Position numbers and translations under genes: made by a program. The notes beneath the pieces are model-generated. The model saw only the letters and a program-made list of their open reading frames with translations. It made no database searches and was not told the origin of the DNA. Positions 8,525 to 19,705 of a stretch of DNA of 64,000 nt are shown one piece after another (within the stretch, counting starts at the first letter, position 1; each line of letters starts with the position of its first letter). This DNA is from an uncultured Carboxylicivirga sp. GTDB taxonomy: Bacteria > Bacteroidota > Bacteroidia > Bacteroidales > Marinilabiliaceae. The DNA is taken from positions 1-64,000 of the forward strand of contig CANNEA010000003.1 in assembly GCA_947503525.1 (NCBI GenBank). The letters run 5' to 3'.

Positions 8525-9913
8525 ATGTATAGGTTTTTAATCATTGTTTGTGTTGCTATAGTACAATTGATATTTAGTTCAGCACAGGCACAAAAAAACA
8601 ATAAACCAAATTTTATTATTATCCTGGCTGATGACTTAGGTTATGGAGATGTTGGTTTTACAGGAAGTACACAAACAAAAACACCAAATATTGACGCATT
8701 AGCCAATGCCGGAGTAACTTTTACTCAGGGCTATGTATCAGCACCTGTTTGCGGACCATCTCGTGCCGGAATCATGACAGGCCGTAATCAAGTGAATTTT
8801 GGTTTTGATAATAATCCAATCGTTGATTTACCACAATTTGACGAGAACTTCGTCGGCCTTCCAGTGGATGAAACAACCATTGCTGACCGTCTTGCTGAAT
8901 TGGGTTATGTCAATGGTTTAATAGGGAAGTGGCATTTGGGTGAAGCCGAGCATTTTCACCCTTTAAAAAGAGGTTTCCATGAGTTTTGGGGTTACCTGGG
9001 CGGCGGACACAATTATTTTGCCAATAAACCCGATGGGAAACCTTATCCATACAAGATTTTAAGTAATTACAAGGAGCCGCAGCCTATCTCTTACATTACA
9101 GATGATAAAGGAGATGAGTGTGTTGACTTTATTCGTCGTCATAAAGATGAGCCATTTTTCCTGTATGCCTCGTTTAATGCACCGCATGCGCCAATGCAGG
9201 CTACTGAAGCAGACCTTCAACTTTATGCACATATAAAAGACGAGAAACGTCGAACTTATTGTGCCATGGTCCACCGCCTGGATGTGAATGTAGGTAGAAT
9301 AATGAGTGAGCTCAAAAAGCAAAAGATAGATGAGAATACAGTAGTTGTCTTTTTTAGTGATAATGGAGGTCCATGTCATCACAATGCGTCCTTAAATATG
9401 CCTTTACGAGGTTCAAAAGGTACGCTTTTAGAGGGCGGTATTCGAGTGCCGTTTGTAATGAGTTGGCCTGAGCAGTTAAAAGCAGGCACTAAATATGATT
9501 ATCCAATCTCCAGTTTGGATCTTACGCCCACTTTTGTGGCCATGGCTGGAGGAACAGCTAATGCTAAAGCCAATTTAGATGGTGTGAATATTTTCCCATT
9601 TATCAACGGAGAAGAAACGAAGAGGCCTCATGAGGAAATGTTATGGCGATTTACCATTAGCGCCGGTATTCGTGAAGGCGACTGGAAATTGATTCGCATG
9701 CCCGATCGTTTACCAATGCTTTATAATGTCAAGGAAGATGTGTCGGAACAAAACAATGTGGCCGACCAGCATCGAGAAAGAGTTGAGCAGATGCTTAAAA
9801 AGCTGGGCGATTGGGATATATCTCGCCCACAGGTACTGTATCTCGAAGGAAATAAGTGGAGACGTGAACAGGTGGATTTATATGACAGGAAGTACCAGTT
9901 AGTACAACCTTAG
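8525..9913 (+). CDS. S1 family sulfatase
   Basis: A 462-residue secreted sulfatase with a signal peptide ending around SSAQA. LADDLGYGDVGF carries the metal-binding Asp pair, and Cys76 in CGPSR is the formylglycine site. LIGKWHLGE and FFSDNGGP complete the active site. It shares the pattern GSTxxxTPNID, CGPSRAGxxTGR and a GGGHNYF block with the sulfatases at 47794 and 54177, so these three look like one subgroup. It is the last gene of the first operon, followed by a 425-bp gap. Confidence 0.93.
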   Translation: MYRFLIIVCVAIVQLIFSSAQAQKNNKPNFIIILADDLGYGDVGFTGSTQTKTPNIDALANAGVTFTQGYVSAPVCGPSRAGIMTGRNQVNFGFDNNPIVDLPQFDENFVGLPVDETTIADRLAELGYVNGLIGKWHLGEAEHFHPLKRGFHEFWGYLGGGHNYFANKPDGKPYPYKILSNYKEPQPISYITDDKGDECVDFIRRHKDEPFFLYASFNAPHAPMQATEADLQLYAHIKDEKRRTYCAMVHRLDVNVGRIMSELKKQKIDENTVVVFFSDNGGPCHHNASLNMPLRGSKGTLLEGGIRVPFVMSWPEQLKAGTKYDYPISSLDLTPTFVAMAGGTANAKANLDGVNIFPFINGEETKRPHEEMLWRFTISAGIREGDWKLIRMPDRLPMLYNVKEDVSEQNNVADQHRERVEQMLKKLGDWDISRPQVLYLEGNKWRREQVDLYDRKYQLVQP

Positions 9914-10338
9914 GAATAATAGACAATGCAATAGATGTCAGATTTTTAGCTCATTTGATAAACATTATCAATACACAAACAGGGAGATGGAAATCTGGCA
10001 TTTACTTTTAATTATATGCTGCATATTTCTATCTTATAAATATTATTTAGGTGAATAATTTTCCCTATTTGCCAAATTTGTTTCCTTCCGAATCAGAAAT
10101 TGTATCTATTTCTATTCAATTTCAGACTTTCCTAATAATAGGTTTATAGCTTATTTTATTTCCTGTATTCATTAGATAATTGATTTTGAGTTAAGCATTG
10201 TCAGCTTTACGCACATAGTTTTGAGTGTTGAGCTTTACTTTTATCATATCGGGTTACTTACAATAAAGAGTGTAAACTGTCCATTAAATATGTTTGCCTG
10301 ATTGTTTGATGGATTCATTAAGATTTTAAAACAAACCA
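9914..10338. other. Intergenic region with partial 21-bp repeat
   Basis: A 425-bp AT-rich gap between two transcription units. No reading frame with coding character was seen on either strand. Near 10193 it contains aagcattgtcagctttacg, a close relative of units in the 21-bp array at 35117-35290 and of 39388-39408. It probably carries the promoter of the 10339-20841 operon, but no clear -7 element could be fixed. Confidence 0.6.
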
Positions 10339-11838
10339 ATGTACTTTACTAAAAATAAGATAACATTCTTCGGCGTTTTGATATTAGTATTTCTTTTTAC
10401 AATTCAATGTACGAAAGCGGATTCGGAAGATGTTGTTGAAGAAGAAAAGGAGGACATTAATGCTCCTTTACCAGCAAAACAGAAAATCGTTATCAATGCC
10501 TCTAAAAGAACGCATCCTGTTTCTAAAAATCCGGGTGGAGTGGTTTCATGCTGGTTAATGGATTCCGATATTGAACGTCCCAGGCAAACCTCTTTTTCGC
10601 AAGCCATGAAAGAAATGGGCGTCAAATACATTCGCTTCCCATATGGTCATTTAGCCGACAACTATCTTTGGGATGCCGATGGCGATTGGGGAAATACATT
10701 GACACCGATAGTGGCTTCATTTTCACAGGCACCAGCAAAATGGGAATGGGCTGTTGATCAAACGACAGGCGAATTTATAAAAGATATGGATTTCGATGAA
10801 TACATTTCCATATGTAAAGATGTTGGTGCTGAACCAATGGTGGTTGTCAATGTCCTCTCGTATAAATACAACAATGGGCCCAGCTATGAGCAGTTAAAGG
10901 AAAGTGCTGTTGAGTGGGTGCGCTATGCCAATATCACAAAGTCGTATGGGGTTAAGCGATGGGCTTTGGGTAATGAAGTCGATCATCATTCTGACTTACT
11001 TTCAAAAGAAGAGTACATGGCTTTGTATTCCGATTTTGCAAGTGCTATGAAAGAAGTGGATCCAGACATTTGGATTGGCCCGGGCTTATTGGGGAACTGG
11101 CATTCAGCTCTGTTGAGTCATGATCCTGATAACATTGATTTTATATGTGCACATAATTATTTGTATAAATACGATTGGCGTAACCAAGACTATGCCGGCT
11201 GGAAACAAGCCACCGATATCATGGTGAATCATGTTGAAACCGCACAAAATGCAGTGAATAATTCGTCGATACCTGATATTGAAATTCATGTGACGGAAAT
11301 GAACTCCAGGCCCTGGAGCGATAAAGCAGATAATGATGATTTATTCAGAGCACTGGCCTATGGTGAAATGCTTTTGAATGCCTGTAGTTTTGAGGATGTA
11401 AAAGCCACCTATGTGTGGAATACACATGGCCCTTGGGGAGGTGAAAATGATAATGCACCATATAATATACTTGACCTCGATAACAAGCGCGAGCCTCGTG
11501 GTGATATTATAAAACTCATTAATGAGAACTTGCTCGATCATTTTGTTGAAGTACCTCGTGTCAAAGGCTTTATTAGGGCTTATGCTTCTGTGGATGAAAA
11601 TAATGAAAATCTGCGTCTTATCCTGATGAACAAAAATGACAAAGTGGAAACTGTTAATATCAATACGAGAATAGCAGAGCTTCCCTCAAATTATACGATT
11701 ATATCCTATACAGGTGATGATGCATACGATGAAGCACCCGTATTGACCGAATCAACAACAGTTGAAATTGAGAGTGGCGTGATGAATGTTGAGCTAGCGC
11801 CCGTATCTTTTAATGTGATAACATTGAAATTGAAATAA
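10339..11838 (+). CDS. Clan GH-A glycoside hydrolase, lipoprotein
   Basis: A 499-residue TIM-barrel hydrolase. The lipoprotein signal ends at Cys24 (FTIQC). An N-terminal strand pair and KYIRFPYG lead into the barrel. The likely acid/base is Glu213 in ALGNEVD, an Asn-Glu pair typical of clan GH-A, and the nucleophile is Glu320 in HVTEMNS. The last ~100 residues form a beta-sandwich, as in GH39, GH51 and related families. The exact family cannot be fixed; GH39-, GH51- or GH86-like are options. It heads an operon with two GH116-type enzymes starting 14 bp downstream. It probably cuts an oligosaccharide in the periplasm. Confidence 0.75.
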   Translation: MYFTKNKITFFGVLILVFLFTIQCTKADSEDVVEEEKEDINAPLPAKQKIVINASKRTHPVSKNPGGVVSCWLMDSDIERPRQTSFSQAMKEMGVKYIRFPYGHLADNYLWDADGDWGNTLTPIVASFSQAPAKWEWAVDQTTGEFIKDMDFDEYISICKDVGAEPMVVVNVLSYKYNNGPSYEQLKESAVEWVRYANITKSYGVKRWALGNEVDHHSDLLSKEEYMALYSDFASAMKEVDPDIWIGPGLLGNWHSALLSHDPDNIDFICAHNYLYKYDWRNQDYAGWKQATDIMVNHVETAQNAVNNSSIPDIEIHVTEMNSRPWSDKADNDDLFRALAYGEMLLNACSFEDVKATYVWNTHGPWGGENDNAPYNILDLDNKREPRGDIIKLINENLLDHFVEVPRVKGFIRAYASVDENNENLRLILMNKNDKVETVNINTRIAELPSNYTIISYTGDDAYDEAPVLTESTTVEIESGVMNVELAPVSFNVITLKLK

Positions 11839-11852
11839 ATTATAGAATAAAT

Positions 11853-14441
11853 ATGAAGAGCTTAATTATAAGTGCCTTGATGCTGATTTCCTTAGGAACA
11901 GTTGCACAAACATCATTATTAAGTGAAAGGATTACACCCTTAAAAAAATACGATAAAGATCACTTATACCGCATAGCTTTGCCGATGGGAGGTATTGGCA
12001 CAGGTACGGTTTCCTTAGGTGGTTCAGGTGCATTGCAAGATTGGGAGGTGATGAATGTGCCAGCAAAGGGATATAGCACTGTAACGACTGGTAACGATGC
12101 ACCTTTCTTTGCTATTTACACTAAGAAGAGTGGCGAAGCATCCAATACCAAAGCTTTGTTAGGTCCTATTCATTATGCCGATTATCAGCATTACGAAGGG
12201 CGCTCGGTTGACCACCATGGGTTTCCACGTTTTCGTGAAGCCTCGTTTGAAACCACTTATCCATTTGGAATCGTTAACCTGGCAGATAAAACAATGCCGG
12301 TCAAGGTGAAAATTGTGGGCTACAATCCATTGGTTCCTGCTGATGCAGATGCTTCAGGTATTCCAATTGCCATTTTAAATTATGAGGTAACTAATACTAG
12401 CAACGATGAAATAGAAGTGTCAGTTTCAGGTAATATCCGCAATTTTATTGGAAAGGATGGACGCAAGCACACCTCTGACTGGAAGGGTGATTTTATCCCT
12501 ACAGGAGCAAAAGACAATAAGAATGAATATAAAGCGACTAATAAGCTTCAGGGTATTTACATGTATTCCGAAGGCGTAGACAAAGACGATGCGGCATGGG
12601 GTACATTGGCCCTGTCAACACCAAAAAACAATGATGGAGATATCTCCTATAGAACAAGTTCAGGGCATAACCGTTGGGGAAACAGCGTGCTTGATTTTTG
12701 GGATGATTTTAGTGCTGATGGTTTGTTGACGGAAAAAGATACGTCGATTGACCAGGACCCAATGGCATCATTAGCAGTCTACAATACTCTAAAAGCAGGA
12801 GAAACAAAAACTTTTACTTTTTACATTACCTGGAACTTCCCTAATCGTTTTGCATGGTCGCCTGAAAAACTAACGAATTATTATTCCACACAATATGATA
12901 ATGCCTGGGATGTGATTGAAAAAGAAGTAGAACGCTTACCAGAATTAACAGAGCAAACATTGACTTTCGTAAATGCATTGCAAGAGAGTACTTATCCGGA
13001 GGTAGTTAAAGAAGCGGCTTTATTCAATTTAAGTACACTTCGCTCACAAACTGTATTTCGTACTGAAGATGCTTATCTATTCGGTTGGGAAGGAATCATG
13101 GACCGTTTTGGTTCTTGTTTTGGTTCATGTACTCACGTTTGGAATTATGAGCAGGCAACAGCTTTCCTGTATAATGATTTGGCCAAAGGCATGCGTGAAG
13201 TAGAGTTTAAATATGCTATGAATAGTGATGGTCATATGGGCTTCAGAACAAAACTGCCTTTGAAAGAAGGTGCTTCGGGCATAGATGTAGCTGCTGCGGA
13301 TGGTCAAATGGGAACCATCATGAAGTTTTACCGTGAATGGCAATTGTCAGGTGATGATGAATTTTTGAATCAGTACTGGCCAAAAGTAAAATCAGCTTTG
13401 GCCTTTGCCTGGCTTGAGAATGGTTGGGATGGCGATGTGGATGGTGTGATGGAAGGCGTACAACACAACACCATGGATGTGGAATATTTTGGCCCTAATC
13501 CACAGATGCAAATCTGGTATCTGGGAGCATTGAAAGCGGCTGAAAAGATGGCGCTTCACCTCAATGATAAATCCTTTGCCAAGAAATGTAAGAAGTTATA
13601 CAAAAATGGTTCAGCCTGGACAGACGATAATTTATTTAATGGTGAGTACTACGTTCATCTTATTCAAACACCACAGAGTAAAGACGATATTGCCAAAGGA
13701 CTGATGTCAAACATGGGCAGCAAGTCAATTGATAATCCTGAATTTCAATTGGAAACAGGTTGTTTGGTTGATCAACTGGTTGGACAATACATGGCGCATG
13801 TATTGGGTTTAGGTTATCTGGTGAAAGAAGAGAATGTGAAGACGGCACTGGCAAGTATTCTGAAATACAACCAGCGCGAAGACATGTACGAGCATTTTAA
13901 TAACATGCGTTCCTACGCCATGGGTGACGAAAAAGCTTTACTAATGGCGAGCTGGCCAAAGGGTGGTCGTCCGAAAAGTCCGTTCCCATACTGGTCGGAA
14001 GTCATGACTGGATTTGAATACACCGCCGCCATTGGCATGTTGTACGAAGGCATGGAAGAGGAAGGCTTAGAATGCATCAAAAACATCCGTGACCGTTACG
14101 ATGGACAAAAGAGAAATCCTTTTGATGAAGCCGAATGTGGGCATCATTATGCACGTGCCATGGCTTCCTGGGCTAGCCTATTGGCCGAAAGTGGATTTCA
14201 GTATTCGGCAGTGAATAAATCAATCCAATTTACTGATAAGCCAGGTAAGTACTTTTGGTCAAATGGTTCGGCCTGGGGTATGTGTGAAATATCGAAAGAT
14301 GGCAAAGATTATAAGCTTACTTTGGAAGTGCTATATGGTGAGATGGAGTTGGAGAAACTTCAAATTGGAGAAAATAAGCATAAATCGTTTAAAAGCGCTA
14401 AGCTTATTACTGAAAAAGGAAAGTTAGAGTTTAGTTTTTAA
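11853..14441 (+). CDS. GH116-type (GBA2-like) glycoside hydrolase, copy 1
   Basis: An 862-residue secreted protein with signal peptide 1-18. The N-terminal domain begins with [16 protein letters not shown], the hallmark of the GBA2 N-terminal domain. The catalytic (alpha/alpha)6 domain covers roughly residues 370-800. By family comparison, Glu433 in THVWNYE is the likely nucleophile and Asp542 in HNTMD the likely acid/base. GH116 members are beta-glucosidases, beta-xylosidases and N-acetylglucosaminidases; this pair may have a different specificity in a sulfated galactan setting. It is followed 41 bp later by a paralogue that shares the active-site motifs. Confidence 0.85.
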   Translation: MKSLIISALMLISLGTVAQTSLLSERITPLKKYDKDHLYRIALPMGGIGTGTVSLGGSGALQDWEVMNVPAKGYSTVTTGNDAPFFAIYTKKSGEASNTKALLGPIHYADYQHYEGRSVDHHGFPRFREASFETTYPFGIVNLADKTMPVKVKIVGYNPLVPADADASGIPIAILNYEVTNTSNDEIEVSVSGNIRNFIGKDGRKHTSDWKGDFIPTGAKDNKNEYKATNKLQGIYMYSEGVDKDDAAWGTLALSTPKNNDGDISYRTSSGHNRWGNSVLDFWDDFSADGLLTEKDTSIDQDPMASLAVYNTLKAGETKTFTFYITWNFPNRFAWSPEKLTNYYSTQYDNAWDVIEKEVERLPELTEQTLTFVNALQESTYPEVVKEAALFNLSTLRSQTVFRTEDAYLFGWEGIMDRFGSCFGSCTHVWNYEQATAFLYNDLAKGMREVEFKYAMNSDGHMGFRTKLPLKEGASGIDVAAADGQMGTIMKFYREWQLSGDDEFLNQYWPKVKSALAFAWLENGWDGDVDGVMEGVQHNTMDVEYFGPNPQMQIWYLGALKAAEKMALHLNDKSFAKKCKKLYKNGSAWTDDNLFNGEYYVHLIQTPQSKDDIAKGLMSNMGSKSIDNPEFQLETGCLVDQLVGQYMAHVLGLGYLVKEENVKTALASILKYNQREDMYEHFNNMRSYAMGDEKALLMASWPKGGRPKSPFPYWSEVMTGFEYTAAIGMLYEGMEEEGLECIKNIRDRYDGQKRNPFDEAECGHHYARAMASWASLLAESGFQYSAVNKSIQFTDKPGKYFWSNGSAWGMCEISKDGKDYKLTLEVLYGEMELEKLQIGENKHKSFKSAKLITEKGKLEFSF

Positions 14442-14482
14442 GAAAAACCAAGCAAGTAATAAGAAAACCAAGATTAAATAAA

Positions 14483-17155
14483 ATGATCAGAAATATAATT
14501 GCATTAATAGTTGTATTAAGCTTACCTGTGTTTATTATCGCTCAGGAAGATATACTGAACACACAGAATAGTGAGTCGTATTCCTCAGAATGGCCCATAC
14601 TAAAAACATTTACTGGAGAAAACCTTTCAGAAGTGGCCATGCCACTTGGCGGTATTGGCACCGGAACAGTTTCCATTGGCGGTCGTGGCGATTTGCGCGA
14701 CTGGGAAATAGGAAACAGAGGTGCGCTTGGTTGGACACCTGGGGTGAAATTGGTAGAGCCTACCATTGCCAATGCACCTTTTTTTGCCCTGTATTTTAAA
14801 GAGAAAGGAAAAGAAAAAGGGCAGCTTCGACTATTAGAAGGACCTATTTCTGAATCAAAATATTATGGCGATTGGGGATGTGATGTGTATAACGCAGGCT
14901 TCCCTCGATTTGAAGAAGCCGAATTTAAAGCGGCCTATCCTTTGGCGCAATTGAGTTTCAAACACAAAAACGTACCGCTTGATGTAAATCTAAAAGCCTT
15001 CAATCCAATGATTCCAGGCGATGAAGATAATAGTAGTATTCCTGTGGCCATTCTCACTTATTCTGTAAAAAATAACTCAGATAAAGTAATGGAATTTGCC
15101 GTATGTGGTATGATTCCCAACTATATCGGAATTGATGGCTGGGGTGGCAAAACAAACCAGAATGAGAACGAATTTAAAGATGAAAGTTCACTAAAAGGGC
15201 TATATATGTTTTCAAATGGTGTCGATTCTATCGATGTAAACTGGGGTACAATGGCACTTTCAACCAATTCAAGCGGAAAAGTAACATATCGTACATCTTG
15301 GGCTAAACTAGGATGGAACTGGACTTTTCGCGAATTTATCGATGATTTCACTACTGATGGTGAACTGGTAAATTTAGGCTTCAATGCAGACAGTAGAGAT
15401 TTCAACACTGGCGATATGCTGGGGGAAGAAATGAAAAACAAAGAGAAATATAGCATACCTACGCCCCCTGCAACCCTTTCGGTAAAAGAAACGATTGCAC
15501 CAGGTGAGGAAAAAGAAGTGACTTTCTACATCACGTGGAATTTCCCTAATCGCCGTGGCTGGGATCTTGGAAAAAGCTGGTATGGTAATTTTGGAACAAA
15601 AGAAATAGTCGGAAACTACTATTCCACTAAATACAAAGATGCATGGGATGTAGCACAAAAAGTAAACAATAACATAACTACCCTCGAAAAAAAGACAGTA
15701 GACTTTCTTAGTGCATTTTGCGAAAGCGATATCCCTGAATCCATTAAAGAAGCAGCACTTTTCAATAGCTGCAATTTACGTAGTCAAACGGTCTTTCAAA
15801 CGGCCGAAGGATATCCCTTTGGTTGGGAAGGAACAGGAAGTGTGCAGGGAACTAAATTGGGTGATTCTAAAAACGCTGGTTGGGGATTGGGTACTTGTAC
15901 TCATGTTTGGAATTACGAATCAACAATACCTTTTCTTTTTGGTGATTTGTCCATGAAATTCCGTGAGATTGAGTTTCTGTATGCTACTCACGAGAATGGT
16001 GCGATGAGCCACAGAGTGGGTTTGCCGCTTGACGAGAAGGCCAAAAGTTTTAAACATTGGGCAGCCGATGGTCAGATGGGAACACTGATAAAAGTATATC
16101 GCGACTGGCAACTTTCGGGCAATGATGAAAAACTGCAAGAAATGTGGCCCTACATTAAAAAAGCTATGAGTTTTGCCTGGAAAGGCATTTGGGACACTGA
16201 CAAGGATGGCGTAATGGAAGGATCGCAACACAATACGATGGATATCGATTACCACGGACCAAATCCACAAATGGCGGCATGGTATCTTGGTGCTTTAAAA
16301 GCAAGTGTTGAAATGGCCGACTACATGGGTGATAAAGTGTTCAAAAAGGAGTGCGAAGATTTGTTTAATAAAGGGCAAAAATGGGTGGATGCAAATCTGT
16401 TTAACGGCGAATATTACGAGCAAATCATTCCCGAAGACCATAATAAAGTTGCCCAGCTGGGTAAAGGCTGTTTGGTCGATCAATTAGTTGGGCAATGTTT
16501 AGCACATACAACTGGTTTAGGTTATGTTTTAGACAAAGACCATGTTTCGAAGACCTTAGTAAGTATTATGAAATACAATTGGGTAGACGATTTTAACAAC
16601 CACACCAACACTTTCCGCAGTTTTGGATTAGGCGATGAAGCTGGTTTAATTATGGCTTCCTACCCCTTAGGCGAATTGCTGGATTTTCCATTCCCGTACT
16701 ACACCGAAATAATGACCGGCTTTGAATACAGCACCGCTGTTCATATGATTTACGAGGGGCACATCGAAAACGGGGAAAAAGTGTTCGAAGCCATCCGAAA
16801 TCGTTTCGACGGTAAAAAACGAAATCCCTTTAACGAAGGCGAATACGGACACCGCTATGCACGTGCCATGGCAGCTTGGGGTGGCGTAATTGCCTGGACA
16901 GGTTTTGAATATTCGGCTGTTACCAAGACAATGAAGTTTACGGATAAAGCAGGTAAGTATTTTTGGTCTAATGGTTATGCCTGGGGCATGTGTGAAGTAT
17001 CGAAAGGTGGAGATGATTATAGGGTTCATTTGGAAGTGCTACATGGCAAAGTGGCTCTGAACACATTTCAATTGGGAGAGCATAAAGCTCATGCTTTCAA
17101 AAAAACGAATTCAGTTGAAGAAGGTGAGAGCCTCATGTTTAAGTATAAATTATAG
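14483..17155 (+). CDS. GH116-type (GBA2-like) glycoside hydrolase, copy 2
   Basis: An 890-residue paralogue of the preceding gene with signal peptide 1-20 (FIIA). It shares [15 protein letters not shown], the THVWNYE motif (Glu479) and HNTMD (Asp587), followed by [11 protein letters not shown]. It is about 28 residues longer than its neighbour, partly through insertions before the catalytic domain ([11 protein letters not shown] and a stretch around [11 protein letters not shown]). The tandem pair probably arose by duplication and then diverged, which would suit two linkages or two sulfation states. Its stop codon lies 3 bp before the GTG start of the esterase gene. Confidence 0.85.
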   Translation: MIRNIIALIVVLSLPVFIIAQEDILNTQNSESYSSEWPILKTFTGENLSEVAMPLGGIGTGTVSIGGRGDLRDWEIGNRGALGWTPGVKLVEPTIANAPFFALYFKEKGKEKGQLRLLEGPISESKYYGDWGCDVYNAGFPRFEEAEFKAAYPLAQLSFKHKNVPLDVNLKAFNPMIPGDEDNSSIPVAILTYSVKNNSDKVMEFAVCGMIPNYIGIDGWGGKTNQNENEFKDESSLKGLYMFSNGVDSIDVNWGTMALSTNSSGKVTYRTSWAKLGWNWTFREFIDDFTTDGELVNLGFNADSRDFNTGDMLGEEMKNKEKYSIPTPPATLSVKETIAPGEEKEVTFYITWNFPNRRGWDLGKSWYGNFGTKEIVGNYYSTKYKDAWDVAQKVNNNITTLEKKTVDFLSAFCESDIPESIKEAALFNSCNLRSQTVFQTAEGYPFGWEGTGSVQGTKLGDSKNAGWGLGTCTHVWNYESTIPFLFGDLSMKFREIEFLYATHENGAMSHRVGLPLDEKAKSFKHWAADGQMGTLIKVYRDWQLSGNDEKLQEMWPYIKKAMSFAWKGIWDTDKDGVMEGSQHNTMDIDYHGPNPQMAAWYLGALKASVEMADYMGDKVFKKECEDLFNKGQKWVDANLFNGEYYEQIIPEDHNKVAQLGKGCLVDQLVGQCLAHTTGLGYVLDKDHVSKTLVSIMKYNWVDDFNNHTNTFRSFGLGDEAGLIMASYPLGELLDFPFPYYTEIMTGFEYSTAVHMIYEGHIENGEKVFEAIRNRFDGKKRNPFNEGEYGHRYARAMAAWGGVIAWTGFEYSAVTKTMKFTDKAGKYFWSNGYAWGMCEVSKGGDDYRVHLEVLHGKVALNTFQLGEHKAHAFKKTNSVEEGESLMFKYKL

Positions 17156-17158
17156 ACA

Positions 17159-19114
17159 GTGATAAACTTAAAAATAATATTAACACTAGTAGCAATAGCT
17201 ATCAGTACCCAAATAAGTAAAGCTGATATAAATGTTGCTGATATATTTTCCGACAATATGGTATTGCAGCGCAATATTAATGTGAAAGTATGGGGTAGTG
17301 CCGAGCCCGGTGAAAAAGTATTGCTGAGTTTTAAAGGACAAAAGCTAAAAACCAAAGCTGATAGAAGGGGTGAGTGGTCTTTGCTACTTAAGCCCATGCA
17401 AGCTGGTGGCCCATATGAGATGACCATTAGTGGAAAAAATGAAGTGGTACTAAAGAACATTCTTATCGGCGATGTATGGATATGTTCAGGCCAATCCAAT
17501 ATGCAATGGCCTGTTTCTAAAACCAATAATGCAGAGCAGGAAATCAAAGATGCTAATTATCCAAATATCCGTTTATTTGAAGTGCCACGAACAGTTAGCA
17601 ATGTGCCGGTTGATAATATTCCCTTTGCCAAATGGAAGGTGTGTAGTCCTGAAACGGTTAAGAACTTTTCAGCTGTTGGCTATTACTTCGGCAGGGATTT
17701 GCAAAAGGAAATTGATGTGCCTATTGGACTGATTCATACATCCTGGGGTGGAACCTGTGTAGAAACATGGACGTCGAAGGCATCCATTACAAAGCTTCCT
17801 AAATATGAAAATTTTGGTGTACGAATCGATAATTACGATATGTTAACCATGGCCGAAAAGTATGAGGATGACCTTAAAAAAGCATTAGGTGGTTTTCCTG
17901 AAAAGGAAAGGGGTATGGATGAGTTTTGGATGATGCCCAACACAGACCGTAGCGATTGGCTCAGTTTGATACTACCTACCTTGTGGGAAAATGCCGGTTA
18001 CAATCGCTTAAATGGCCGTGTATGGTTTAGTTATGACATTAATTTAAGTGCAGAACAACTTGATACAACTGCCCAATTGCATCTGGGTAAAATACACGAC
18101 TCCGACATAAGCTGGGTAAATGGCCAAAGAGTTGGCGGGTTGAATTGGGCCAACGAATTAGAGCGTATATACCCTGTGCCTTCACAATTATTAAAAGTTG
18201 GTAAAAATAACATTACAGTACGTGTTGAAGACAAGTATTACAAAGGAGGTTTTGCCAGTAAGTCCGACAAACTATTCCTCCAGCTTGGAGAGAAGAAGCT
18301 TCCGTTAAGTGGCGAATGGCAATTTAAGGTGGATACCGTCATTCCGGATTTTAAACCAAAGCCAAATGATGTGCCTAGCTTGTTATACAATGCCATGATT
18401 CGTCCACTTATTCCTTATGGAATAAAAGGCGTTATCTGGTATCAGGGAGAATCAAACACACCACGTTCGAAAGAATACGAACTCACTTTTCCAAATATGA
18501 TTAATAATTGGCGTACAGACTGGCAACAAGGTGATTTTCCTTTCTTGTTTGTTCAGCTGGCGAATTATCAGGGTGCTACAATTGTACCTAAAGACGATGC
18601 CTGGGCTGAGCTGCGTGAATGTCAAACCCATGCCTTAAGTGTTAAAAACACGGGTATGGCGGTCGCTATTGATATAGGAGAGGCACACGATATTCATCCC
18701 AAAAACAAACAAGAGGTTGGGAATAGACTGATGCTATCTGCTCTAAAAGTTGCTTATGGTAAAGATATCGTTCATTCCGGACCAATTTATAAATCAATGC
18801 AAATAGATGGAAATAAAGCCATCATCAGTTTTGAGCACATCGGTTCTGGCCTGCTTGTAAAGAACAAGCATGGCTACATCAACGAATTTGAAATAGCTGG
18901 TGATGATAAGAATTTCCATTGGGCCAAGGCAAAACTAGATGGCGATAAAATTATCGTTTGGTCTGATCAAGTCGAAAAACCTATCGCTGTTCGCTTTGCA
19001 TGGTCCATTAATCCTGCTGAGTTTAATTTGTACAACCAAGAAGGTCTGCCGGCATCTCCATTTAGAACAGATGATTGGGAAGGTATAACGGATGGTTTAT
19101 CATTTGATGATTAA
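17159..19114 (+). CDS. Sialate O-acetylesterase-like SGNH esterase
   Basis: A 651-residue secreted esterase. The start is a GTG codon four bases after the previous stop; no suitable ATG precedes the signal peptide (residues 1-22, ending SKA). The SGNH nucleophile is Ser113 in ICSGQSNMQW. GVIWYQGESN gives the oxyanion Asn block, and Asp511-Ile-His513 in HDIHP completes the triad. An inserted jelly-roll of the GH2 sugar-binding type (around residues 260-400) splits the catalytic domain, as is common in this family. The family removes acetyl groups from sialic acids and also from plant or algal glycans; here acetyl removal from the target polysaccharide is the likely role. Confidence 0.88.
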   Translation: MINLKIILTLVAIAISTQISKADINVADIFSDNMVLQRNINVKVWGSAEPGEKVLLSFKGQKLKTKADRRGEWSLLLKPMQAGGPYEMTISGKNEVVLKNILIGDVWICSGQSNMQWPVSKTNNAEQEIKDANYPNIRLFEVPRTVSNVPVDNIPFAKWKVCSPETVKNFSAVGYYFGRDLQKEIDVPIGLIHTSWGGTCVETWTSKASITKLPKYENFGVRIDNYDMLTMAEKYEDDLKKALGGFPEKERGMDEFWMMPNTDRSDWLSLILPTLWENAGYNRLNGRVWFSYDINLSAEQLDTTAQLHLGKIHDSDISWVNGQRVGGLNWANELERIYPVPSQLLKVGKNNITVRVEDKYYKGGFASKSDKLFLQLGEKKLPLSGEWQFKVDTVIPDFKPKPNDVPSLLYNAMIRPLIPYGIKGVIWYQGESNTPRSKEYELTFPNMINNWRTDWQQGDFPFLFVQLANYQGATIVPKDDAWAELRECQTHALSVKNTGMAVAIDIGEAHDIHPKNKQEVGNRLMLSALKVAYGKDIVHSGPIYKSMQIDGNKAIISFEHIGSGLLVKNKHGYINEFEIAGDDKNFHWAKAKLDGDKIIVWSDQVEKPIAVRFAWSINPAEFNLYNQEGLPASPFRTDDWEGITDGLSFDD

Positions 19115-19135
19115 GAATAAATAAGCATTATAAGC

Positions 19136-19705
19136 ATGAAAAAAATAGTATCAATTCTTATTATCGCAATGCTATTGGGAGCATGTTCTGTTCCACAAGA
19201 GAATAAAAAATTAGTAGATAGTATTGCTAATGAGTCAAACTGGAAAACAGAGCTTGAACAAACCATTAAAGTCTTTGGTCACCGCAACTGGATCGTGATT
19301 GCTGATGCAGCCTACCCGGAGCAAAGTAATCCGGCCATTCAAACCATTACCATTGATGCCACTCAATTGGAAGCAGTGGAGTATGTCTCTCAATTAATTG
19401 AGCAAGCCAGCCATGTAGATGCCAATATCTTTGTTGATAAGGAAATGGCCTTTGTGTCTGAAGAAAATGCGAAAGGTATAACGGCTTACCGAACGAATTT
19501 AGAACAAATACTTGCGGGAAAAAACACAGAAAAACTGTTGCACGAAGATATCATAAGAGAACTGGATGCTTCCGCAAAACTATTCAACGTCTTGATCATT
19601 AAAACAGATTTAGCAATTCCTTATACCTCCGTCTTTTTTCAATTAGAATGTGGATACTGGAATGCAGAATTAGAAGAGCAACTAAGAAATAAAATGGATA
19701 AATAA
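19136..19705 (+). CDS. RbsD/FucU-family sugar mutarotase-like lipoprotein
   Basis: A 189-residue protein with a lipoprotein signal (LLGAC, Cys17). The core resembles RbsD/FucU: residues 48-58 read GHRNWIVIADA, with His49 and Asp57 at the family's catalytic spacing, and the C-terminal FNVLIIKTDLAIPYTS matches the segment before the conserved aromatic end. RbsD and FucU interconvert pyranose/furanose forms or sugar anomers and are normally cytoplasmic without signal peptides. An exported lipidated version beside a GH43 and GH116 enzymes would act on sugars released in the periplasm. Its stop overlaps the next start by one base (TAATG), so the two are probably translationally coupled. Moderate confidence in the family. 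Confidence 0.65.
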   Translation: MKKIVSILIIAMLLGACSVPQENKKLVDSIANESNWKTELEQTIKVFGHRNWIVIADAAYPEQSNPAIQTITIDATQLEAVEYVSQLIEQASHVDANIFVDKEMAFVSEENAKGITAYRTNLEQILAGKNTEKLLHEDIIRELDASAKLFNVLIIKTDLAIPYTSVFFQLECGYWNAELEEQLRNKMDK

